From an uncultured Polyangiaceae bacterium (lineage in GTDB: Bacteria > Myxococcota_A > Polyangia > Polyangiales > Polyangiaceae): a stretch of DNA of 6,894 bases. Location: contig CALKVR010001403.1 in NCBI GenBank assembly GCA_938004815.1, positions 1 to 6,894 of the forward strand, in the 5' to 3' direction. How positions within the stretch are numbered: position 1 is the first letter of the stretch; each line of letters opens with the position of its first letter. A model generated the notes under the pieces. It did no database searches. It was not told the origin of the DNA and worked only from the letters and a program-made list of their open reading frames with translations. Positions 1 through 5,922 of this stretch are shown here, piece by piece. The position numbers and the translations under genes were made by a program.

Positions 1-1125
1 CATGGGCATCGTGTGGATCGAGAGCACGCCCGCCACCCCGAAGACGAAGAGATACGTGTAGCGCAAGAAGCCCGGCTCGAAGAGCCCGCGCACGACGGGC
101 AGGACGCCGCTTCGCAGGTAGGCGACGGCGGCGCCGAGCGCCAAGGGCACGGCCGCCGGGAGGGCGTACTGGAACGTGTGATACTGCGGGGTGTAGCTCG
201 AGGTGGTGGTGCCGAAGGCGATCGGAACGCCCTGCCAGCGATCGCGCAGGTAGTCGCCCACGGTCTTGGCGGGCCGCAGGGTCTTCAAGCGCGTTAGCGC
301 GTCGGTGTGCTGGTTCTGGTCCCACCGGAGGAAGCTCGCTGGCGTCATGTTCGGCAGGAACGAGCTCATGTAGAGATAATGCGGCACCGCCAAGAGGGCG
401 AAGCCGCCGAGGACGCCGGCGCCTGTCCACGCAAAGCGCCGGCGGTTGCTCCTGGCGAAGACGGCCGCGCCGACCAGCACCGGGACGGCCGCGAGCAGCA
501 TCAAGAAGAGCTGCTTTCGGCAGAGCGTGGCGAGGCCCATCCAAACCCCGATCTCGACGCCCGAGCGGAGGCTCGGCCGCTCCCACAGTCGGTTCATCCG
601 CCAGAGGCCGAGCAGGACGACCGCGTACGTGAGGCCCTCGGTGTAGGGATACGAGGTGTATCGAAAGAACTCGCCGTTCAGGCCCATCATCAAGACGAAG
701 AGGTGGCCTGCGTGAAAGCCGGGCACGGTGCGAGGGACCAGGTCTCGGTCGAAGAGCTCGCTCGCCCAACGAAACCCGACGAGCAGCGTCACGAAGTAGA
801 AAATCGTGGGTAGCCAGTGGCCGGTCGGCTCGATGGGAAAGACGCGGCTCGCGTAGCCGTAGACGAGCGGCCAGAGCGGATACATGTCCGTCGGGTGGGG
901 GAGCGACGGCGCGCCCTTGTGCGCGAGCGACAGATCCGTGATGAGCCCATCGCCGTCGCGCACGTGCTGCGCGATGTTCATGTAATAGCCACCGTCGGGC
1001 AGCGGGCCGTAAGCCTCTTCGGTGAACGGGATCTTCTGCTCCGCCAGCAGGCCCAGGATCGCGCCGAGCAAGAGGAGCGAGCGCGCCCGGCGTGTGGAGA
1101 GCACGGCGACGGCGGTCGTGCGCAC
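1..1125 (-). CDS. GT39/ArnT-like membrane glycosyltransferase (GT-C fold), partial, C-terminus beyond left edge
   Basis: My own reverse-strand translation is open from beyond 1200 to base 1 with no stop, so the C-terminus is missing and 375 codons are visible. A short Arg-containing head is followed by a first membrane helix at about residues 16-28. The first periplasmic loop carries PDGGYYMNIAQHV (D44, Y47, Y48), the usual place for the catalytic acid of GT-C enzymes using polyprenyl-phosphate sugars. A YTSYPYTEGL stretch (residues 156-165, E163) matches the proline/glutamate motif common in GT39/GT22-type proteins. About seven further hydrophobic segments lie near 103-118, 140-152, 165-175, 205-225, 234-252, 320-336 and 356-372. 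The family role is transfer of a sugar from a lipid-phosphate donor on the periplasmic face; donor and acceptor cannot be told. I chose GTG at 1125 because GAGG at 1138-1135 sits 9 nt upstream; ATG at 1179 would add 18 residues but has a poor ribosome site. The gene is divergent from the AsnB-like gene. Confidence 0.85.
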   Translation of the reverse strand, partial: MRTTAVAVLSTRRARSLLLLGAILGLLAEQKIPFTEEAYGPLPDGGYYMNIAQHVRDGDGLITDLSLAHKGAPSLPHPTDMYPLWPLVYGYASRVFPIEPTGHWLPTIFYFVTLLVGFRWASELFDRDLVPRTVPGFHAGHLFVLMMGLNGEFFRYTSYPYTEGLTYAVVLLGLWRMNRLWERPSLRSGVEIGVWMGLATLCRKQLFLMLLAAVPVLVGAAVFARSNRRRFAWTGAGVLGGFALLAVPHYLYMSSFLPNMTPASFLRWDQNQHTDALTRLKTLRPAKTVGDYLRDRWQGVPIAFGTTTSSYTPQYHTFQYALPAAVPLALGAAVAYLRSGVLPVVRGLFEPGFLRYTYLFVFGVAGVLSIHTMPM

Positions 1126-1264
1126 GGAGCGAAACCTCTCGAGGACGATCGGCCACCCGGCGCTCACGGCCGGTCGCATATCGCGACACCAGGCGAACGG
1201 CAAACCGTCCCGCCCGCGCCCCGGCTTGCGCCGCGCCAGGCCCCGTAGGATAGCCGCGCCGGCG
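1126..1264. promoter_or_regulatory. Divergent intergenic region between the GT-C gene and the AsnB-like gene
   Basis: About 140 bp separate the chosen starts of two divergent genes, so both promoters should lie here unless the upstream genes are read through. Leftward, TTGCCG (1203-1198) and TATGCG (1180-1175) are 17 bp apart and would start RNA near 1168, about 40 nt before the GTG at 1125. Rightward, TAGGAT (1246-1251) resembles a -10 box; TTGCGC (1226-1231) lies 14 bp before it, which is short for a sigma-70 pair. No strong Shine-Dalgarno sequence precedes ATG 1265, since the AGGA at 1247-1250 is 14 nt away, so a short-leader or nearly leaderless message is possible. All box matches are partial, and promoter consensus in such GC-rich bacteria is loose. 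Confidence 0.35.
1173..1187. promoter_or_regulatory. Small dyad GTCGC-ATATC-GCGAC, possible operator
   Basis: Five-base perfect inverted arms flank an AT-rich 5-base core in otherwise GC-rich DNA. The dyad overlaps the best leftward -10 candidate (1180-1175), where a repressor could block transcription of the GT-C gene. Short GC-rich dyads arise often by chance, and no family of regulator is recognised. If ATG 1179 were the true start of the GT-C gene, the dyad would lie over its start codon. Confidence 0.2.
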
Positions 1265-2908
1265 ATGTGCGGGATCTTCGGCGGCCACGACCAGCTGCTC
1301 CACGAGAGGCCGGAGCAGCTGCTGGCCCACCGTGGCCCAAACCAGGCCGGTCGCCGCGTCGTGGACGCGCCCGGCGGCTCTCAGCTCACGATCGGCCAGA
1401 CGCGCCTCTCGGTCGTCTACAAGGGCGACGTGCCCACGCCGCTCGAACGTGACGGCGCCGTCATCGCCTACAACGGTGAGGTCTACAACTGGCTCGATCT
1501 GCGCGCCGACCTCGAGGCCAAGGGGTGGCAGTTTCACACGCCGACCGACACCGAGGTCGTGTTGGTCGCCTTTCTCGAGTGGGGCGCGGCGTGCCTCGAG
1601 CGGTTCAACGGCATGTTCGCGTTCGCCATCTGGCACGCGGGCCGGCTGTTCCTCGCGCGCGACAGGGTTGGTGAAAAGCCGCTCTTCTACGCCCACCACA
1701 AGGGCCAGTTCGCCTTCGGGTCCGAGCTCAAGGTCCTGCGCGGGCTCGAGTACGCCGAGACGCCGATCTGTAAGGCGCTCGAGTTCTACTTCGACGAGCA
1801 CACGCCTTTCCGCAACGTCAAGAGCGTGCGGCCGGGCGCGTTCGTCGAGTACACACCCGCGACGGGCGAGGTACGCGAGACCACCTACTGGACGTTCCCC
1901 GTTCGCGAGCAGGACATCACCGAGCCCGACGCGGCGATCGACGCGTTCCTCGAGCTTTTCACCGACGCTTGCCGCATCCGCAAGGTCGCCGACGTGCCGG
2001 TGACCGTCTTTCTCTCGGGCGGCATCGACTCCTCGCTCATCCAGGCCGTGGTCGGCGTCGACGCGACGTACACCATCCAGTTCGCCGAGTTCGCGGGCCA
2101 CATCGACGAAGAGGGCCTGGTGCGCGAGTTCGCGGCGAGCCGCGGCTTCGAGGCGCGCGTCGTGACCCCCACGCGCCAGCAGTTCTTGGACGTGTTCCCC
2201 GACCTCGCACGCCACATCGAGTTCCCCGTCGGCAGCTTCAGCGTCTTTCCGCTGTTCTGCCTGGCCCAGCGTGCGCGTGAGGGCGGCTTCGTGGTCGCGC
2301 TGTCAGGCGAGGGCTCCGACGAGCTCTTCAACGGCTACTACCGCAACGAGCTCCTCTTGCGTGAGGCCGCGCGCATCGCCGGCGATCTCGCGGGCCCGTA
2401 CGCCACCTTGTCGGCGCGGTACTTCGGGTCCGAGGTCGAACGGTTCAGCCGCATGGCGAGCCGCCAAGGCTTCGCGGGCGTGCCGCTCTTGGTCGACTTC
2501 TTCGGCCCGCGCTGGGACGACGCGCTCTCGATGGCCCAGAACCTCTGCGCCATCGAGACGACGGTGTTCCTGCAACCGCTGCTGGTGATGGCCGATCGGC
2601 TGAGCATGGGCAGCTCGCTCGAAGTCCGGAGCCCGTTCCTCGACCCGCGCCTCATCGAGCTCTCGGCGCGCCTCGCCGACGATCTGAAGTTTCGCGACGG
2701 ACAGGGCAAGTGGCTCCTGCGCCGCGCGCTCGAGCGCCTCGTCGGCAAGGACCTCGGCATCGCCCGGCGCACGATCAAGCACGGCCTGCCGGCGCCGGTA
2801 AACCAATGGCTCTTCAAGTCCAGCGCGTTCGATCGCAACGACTGGAACCACGTCCTGCTCGGCGAGTGCCTCAAGCAGCTCGCCCGGCTCCACGACCCCT
2901 CGGAGTGA
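1265..2908 (+). CDS. Asparagine synthase (glutamine-hydrolysing) family amidotransferase
   Basis: The 547-residue protein has both halves of the family, close to the 554 of E. coli AsnB. Residues 1-210 form a class II glutaminase: MCGIFG puts the nucleophile Cys at position 2 after Met removal, which fixes the start at ATG 1265; R47, the YNGE segment (N70, G71, E72) and D95 fit the glutamine pocket and oxyanion hole. Residues 220-520 form the ATP-pyrophosphatase synthetase domain: PP-loop SGGIDSS (251-257), SGEGSDE (347-353), SLEVRSPFLD (451-460) and K482 in QGKWLLRRA. The family makes ammonia from glutamine and transfers it through a tunnel to an adenylated carboxylate. Known members amidate aspartate, diaminopimelate in peptidoglycan, or uronic acids in O-antigens; the surface-glycan context here suggests a non-aspartate acceptor, which is inference. 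The usual HRGPD motif reads HRGPN, with N26. The methyltransferase gene follows after 7 bp, so the two are surely cotranscribed. All core catalytic residues are present. Confidence 0.95.
   Translation: MCGIFGGHDQLLHERPEQLLAHRGPNQAGRRVVDAPGGSQLTIGQTRLSVVYKGDVPTPLERDGAVIAYNGEVYNWLDLRADLEAKGWQFHTPTDTEVVLVAFLEWGAACLERFNGMFAFAIWHAGRLFLARDRVGEKPLFYAHHKGQFAFGSELKVLRGLEYAETPICKALEFYFDEHTPFRNVKSVRPGAFVEYTPATGEVRETTYWTFPVREQDITEPDAAIDAFLELFTDACRIRKVADVPVTVFLSGGIDSSLIQAVVGVDATYTIQFAEFAGHIDEEGLVREFAASRGFEARVVTPTRQQFLDVFPDLARHIEFPVGSFSVFPLFCLAQRAREGGFVVALSGEGSDELFNGYYRNELLLREAARIAGDLAGPYATLSARYFGSEVERFSRMASRQGFAGVPLLVDFFGPRWDDALSMAQNLCAIETTVFLQPLLVMADRLSMGSSLEVRSPFLDPRLIELSARLADDLKFRDGQGKWLLRRALERLVGKDLGIARRTIKHGLPAPVNQWLFKSSAFDRNDWNHVLLGECLKQLARLHDPSE
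2902..2905 (+). promoter_or_regulatory. Ribosome binding site of the methyltransferase gene, at the AsnB-like stop
   Basis: GGAG lies 10 nt before ATG 2916 and directly abuts the TGA at 2906-2908 that ends the AsnB-like gene. Ribosomes finishing the first gene would therefore terminate on this site, which favours translational coupling and supports ATG 2916 as the start. Confidence 0.6.
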
Positions 2909-2915
2909 AAAGACC

Positions 2916-3962
2916 ATGAAACGCGCTCTCGTGACTCACCTCCGCGACCCGATCGACGGCACGCCGCTCTCGCTGAAAGACGCCGCTCCCGACGGCGCCG
3001 AGATCGAATCGGGCACGCTCGTCGCCGAGGGCGGCGGCTCGTACGTGATCGTCGGCGGCATCCCCAATATGCTGTCCGAGGCAGCGTTCGCCGTCGGTCA
3101 AAAGGAGACGGTCGAGAGCTTCTCGTTCAAGTGGCGCAAGGCCACCGGCTACCGCCGAGAGACGCTGCCCCACTACACGAAGTGGTACCTGGACCGGTAC
3201 GGCTTCGGTACCGAGGAGAGCCTCGCCAGTTTCTTGCGTGACAAGCGCGTCATCCTCGACGCGGGCACCGCCCACGGTCGCGACGCCGAGCTCTACGAGC
3301 GGTCCTCGACCGCCACCGTCTACGGCGTCGACATCAGCGACGGCATCGTCAACGCCTACCGCGACCTCGGAGCGCACGAGCGCCTCAACTTCATCCGTGG
3401 CGATCTGACCAAGCTGCCGTTCCCCAAGCCGTTCTTCGATTTCATCGGCTGCGATCAGGTGCTCCACCACACGCCGAACACCAGCGAGGCGTTGACGGCG
3501 CTCTGCAAGCACCTCCGCCCCGGCGGCCACATCCTGTTCTACGTCTACAAGAAAAAGGCGCCCATTCGCGAGTTCTGCGACGACTACATCCGCGAGCGCA
3601 CGACCAAGATGTCGCCCGAGGACTGCATGGAGGTGAGCGAGCAGCTCACCCACTTCGGCAAGGCGCTCTCCGACATGAAGATCACGATCGACGTCCCCGT
3701 CGACATCCCGATCCTCGGCATCAAGGCCGGCAAGCAGGACCTCCAGCGGTTCATCTACTGGAACATGTTCAAGTGCTATTGGAACGACACGATGGACTGG
3801 GACGCCAACGTGATCACCAACTTCGACTGGTATCACCCGCTCCACGCCCACCGACACACGCCCGATGAGGTGCGCGGCTGGTGCGCGGCCGAGGGGCTCG
3901 CGATCGAGCACTTCGACGAGCAAGAGTCGGGGATCAGCGTTCGCGCCAAGAAGGCGGCCTGA
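2916..3962 (+). CDS. Class I SAM-dependent methyltransferase with Trm112-like N-terminus
   Basis: The complete 348-residue protein has three parts. Residues 8-52 (DPIDGTPL, then SGTLVA and YVIVGGIPNML) follow the pattern of Trm112-like domains that often precede methyltransferases, but the usual zinc cysteines are absent. Residues 110-212 form the Rossmann methyltransferase core: motif I ILDAGTAHGRDAE (113-125), an acidic residue after strand 2 (YGVD, D139) that would hold the ribose of SAM, RGDL with D163 near the adenine, CDQVLHH (179-185), and LRPGGHILFYVY (200-211). Residues 213-345 are a long C-terminal region rich in Trp, Tyr and His, ending with a HRHTPDEVRGWCAAEGL segment typical of small-molecule and sugar methyltransferases. 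There is no signal peptide, so it acts in the cytoplasm. The family moves a methyl group from SAM to O, N or C; the acceptor is unknown. Coupling to the AsnB-like gene suggests both act on one substrate, for example carboxamide formation plus O-methylation of a sugar, but this is inference. Confidence 0.9.
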   Translation: MKRALVTHLRDPIDGTPLSLKDAAPDGAEIESGTLVAEGGGSYVIVGGIPNMLSEAAFAVGQKETVESFSFKWRKATGYRRETLPHYTKWYLDRYGFGTEESLASFLRDKRVILDAGTAHGRDAELYERSSTATVYGVDISDGIVNAYRDLGAHERLNFIRGDLTKLPFPKPFFDFIGCDQVLHHTPNTSEALTALCKHLRPGGHILFYVYKKKAPIREFCDDYIRERTTKMSPEDCMEVSEQLTHFGKALSDMKITIDVPVDIPILGIKAGKQDLQRFIYWNMFKCYWNDTMDWDANVITNFDWYHPLHAHRHTPDEVRGWCAAEGLAIEHFDEQESGISVRAKKAA

Positions 3963-3989
3963 CGCCGGGCCGCCTCACGGGGCGGCGTC
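3961..3989. terminator. GC-rich inverted repeat between convergent genes, possible bidirectional terminator
   Basis: GACGCCG (3961-3967) pairs perfectly with CGGCGTC (3983-3989). The inner bases add CC (3970-3971) against GG (3981-3982) after a two-base bulge. The hairpin overlaps both stop codons: TGA at 3960-3962 on the plus strand and TGA read from 3977-3975 on the minus strand. It is the only structured element in the 12-bp gap, so it could block transcription in both directions. There is no T-tract on either side, and part of the stem codes for the last residues of the minus-strand protein, so the pairing may be incidental. Confidence 0.35.
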
Positions 3990-5921
3990 GAGGTCGTCGG
4001 CGGCCGGCGGCGGCTCGGGCGGCGCCTTGGCCTGCCCGCGCCGCTCGAGCAGCGCGGCCTGATCGGCGGCAGTGAGCGGGCAGCGGACCACCGCGAGCCC
4101 CCCGCGTGTCGTGCCGATGGCCGCGCAGTCGCCGCGAAGGGCGACGTCGCAGACCGCGTCCCTAGGACCGCCCTGCACACAGATCGCATCGATGGTCGCG
4201 TCCTTCGAGAGCATCGTCGCTCTCATGGAGGCGAGCGCGTCGATGCCCTGGAGAGGAGCGCTGGTCTTGATCTTGTGGCCGCCCGACTTGCCGGCCAGAA
4301 ATGTCGGCCGGCAGCCGACGTACGTGAAGAACACCGGCTTCTGCACGTACACGGGCGATGGCTTCATGCCGTACGTGGCGCCCAGCTCCTCGGCGCAGTC
4401 GGTCTCGAAGAAATCCTCGTTCGGCGCAAAGCTCGCCTGGGTTTGGAACGGGGTCTTGCCCGGATCGCGGAGCCACGCAAAGCTCGAGGCGGCCGGGACG
4501 ACCAGACCGAGCACGAGGAGCACGGCGACGGCCGGCGAACGCGGCCTTCGCTCGCCGTGGTTTCGCCCGACGAGCCAGGCGACGGCGAAGAGCGGCGTGA
4601 CGAGCATGGCCGCGGTCACGAACCGGTGAGCCTCGACGGGCTTGGGCGGGATGTGCAACCGACCGAGGGCAAAGATGGCGATGCCGATCGTCACCACCGT
4701 GAAGGTCGCGAAGGCGAGCGCGGCACGCGTCCGTGCGTACAGGGCGCCGACGACCGCAGCGACCCCGAAGAGGACGAGCGCGGCGACGTCCTGGAAGAAG
4801 TACTTGGCCCCGTCGGGGCTCGAGAACGGGAGCGTGGGTGCGGCGAACCCCGGCGAGCGCCAGGCGGTCAGGGTCATCGACGGGCGCTGCGCGCCCGGAG
4901 CGAGCAACCCGGCGAACAAGAGGTTCGCGGCGATGATCGAGAGCGCGAGCGCCGCGAGCACGAAGGCGCCGCGAGCGCGGGTGGGGCCGAGCAGGTCGGG
5001 CTTGACGAACCAGGCGACTCCGAGCGCGACGCACAGCACGGCGCATGACGACTCGTCGGTGACCGAGAGCGCCGCGGTGAAGGCGAGCAGGAGGGCGCCG
5101 ACCTCTCGCCACCGCGGCTGGTCGTCTCGGGTGTGCAGGCGAGACGCCATCGCGCCGACGAGCCCGACGATCAAGAGACCTGCCACCGAGACGTGCGGTC
5201 GAAAGCTCAGCGTGACGTAGTTGACGAAGTTGTAACCCGTCCACTGCTTGTCGTCGTCGCGGAGGAGCGCCGCCGGCCCCGTGAGCACCCAAGCGAGCGC
5301 CGCGACCGGCGGCAGGACCCAGCCGCGCGCGCCCCACGCCGCGAAGAGCAGACCCAGCGTCGCGCCCGAGAGAGCGAACATGAGATCGTGGGTGAGGCTC
5401 AGGGCGTGCGAGCTGTGGAGCGTGAGGCCCGAGAGCGATTGCAGCGAGGCGGCGAGCGCGTCGCCCGAGTAGTGGTACGCCAGCGGCCCCGTGGGGTCGT
5501 ACACGTTCGCGAACGGCAGCGTCTGCGTGCGGATCGTCGGGACGAGCGAGATGTGCCAGAACCGATCCCAGATCTGGAAGCGGCGTGAGATCGTGATCGA
5601 GACCAGCGCGAGCGCCGAGGCGGAGGCGACCGCGGCCACCACCGCGCTCAGGCCGAGCTCGCGGGGCCAGGCCGGCGCGTCGCCATGGCGCACGCGCCGC
5701 ACCACCCAGGCACCCGCGCCCGCCACCGCGACGCCCTTGGATACGTAGGCGGCGACCTCGAGCGTGACGATGCGCGAGAGCGCGAGCAGCAGCATCATGT
5801 CGAGCGCGACCGCGAGGGGAATGTCGACCGCGATCTGCCAGAGCGACCGATCACGCCGCGCGCGCGCGACCGACAGCGCGACGACGGGCAGCAGGTAGAG
5901 GAGGACGGCGACCGTGCTCAC
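3975..5921 (-). CDS. Large multi-pass membrane protein, GT-C glycosyltransferase-like
   Basis: The complete 648-residue protein has about 14 hydrophobic helices (near 4-18, 29-48, 53-75, 89-110, 173-198, 201-218, 243-260, 274-290, 292-306, 318-340, 377-395, 401-419, 436-452 and 464-482). A long outer loop at about 111-172 contains IWDRFWH (D119), NVYDPTG (D142) and LAYHYSGD (D154). Acidic residues in such a loop are the hallmark of GT-C transferases, and the YHYSGD stretch recalls the INYYYFGH-type loop of DUF2298 proteins. Residues 485-648 are soluble, probably periplasmic, with six cysteines (509, 537, 581, 591, 599, 614) and a Pro/Ala-rich tail (PPEPPPAADD). I do not recognise a named family with certainty; a sugar transferase acting on lipid-linked donors is most likely, and a transport or polymerase role is not excluded. 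The start is GTG at 5921-5919, one base after the sulfatase-like stop, with no clear Shine-Dalgarno, so translation probably depends on coupling to that gene. Confidence 0.85.
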   Translation of the reverse strand: MSTVAVLLYLLPVVALSVARARRDRSLWQIAVDIPLAVALDMMLLLALSRIVTLEVAAYVSKGVAVAGAGAWVVRRVRHGDAPAWPRELGLSAVVAAVASASALALVSITISRRFQIWDRFWHISLVPTIRTQTLPFANVYDPTGPLAYHYSGDALAASLQSLSGLTLHSSHALSLTHDLMFALSGATLGLLFAAWGARGWVLPPVAALAWVLTGPAALLRDDDKQWTGYNFVNYVTLSFRPHVSVAGLLIVGLVGAMASRLHTRDDQPRWREVGALLLAFTAALSVTDESSCAVLCVALGVAWFVKPDLLGPTRARGAFVLAALALSIIAANLLFAGLLAPGAQRPSMTLTAWRSPGFAAPTLPFSSPDGAKYFFQDVAALVLFGVAAVVGALYARTRAALAFATFTVVTIGIAIFALGRLHIPPKPVEAHRFVTAAMLVTPLFAVAWLVGRNHGERRPRSPAVAVLLVLGLVVPAASSFAWLRDPGKTPFQTQASFAPNEDFFETDCAEELGATYGMKPSPVYVQKPVFFTYVGCRPTFLAGKSGGHKIKTSAPLQGIDALASMRATMLSKDATIDAICVQGGPRDAVCDVALRGDCAAIGTTRGGLAVVRCPLTAADQAALLERRGQAKAPPEPPPAADDLDAAP

Positions 5922-5922
5922 G

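Noticed and set aside
1126..1179. ATG 1179 (minus strand) as start of the left GT-C gene
   Set aside because: It would add 18 residues without a membrane segment and lacks a good ribosome site, while GTG 1125 has GAGG at 9 nt. It remains the main alternative.
13..1248. Three long plus-strand frames in the first 1.25 kb
   Set aside because: All give Arg/Glu/His-rich products, while the minus strand reads as a membrane glycosyltransferase with clear family motifs.
1022..1264. In-frame 81-codon extension of the AsnB-like gene starting at ATG 1022
   Set aside because: The catalytic Cys must be residue 2 of the mature protein, which fixes the start at ATG 1265. The extension is low-complexity Arg-rich sequence antisense to the GT-C gene.
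2871..3923. Long 350-codon open frame on the minus strand opposite the methyltransferase
   Set aside because: Its product is repetitive Val/Glu/Asp/Ala/Arg sequence with no family motif, typical of the antisense of a GC-rich gene; the plus strand encodes a clear methyltransferase.
4275..5048. 257-codon plus-strand frame opposite the membrane protein
   Set aside because: Highly charged, low-complexity product with no recognisable motif; a GC-bias shadow.
4162..5337. 391-codon minus-strand frame inside the GT-C-like membrane gene
   Set aside because: The product is Arg/Pro/Ala-rich and out of frame with the membrane protein, whose hydrophobic pattern is clearly the real one.
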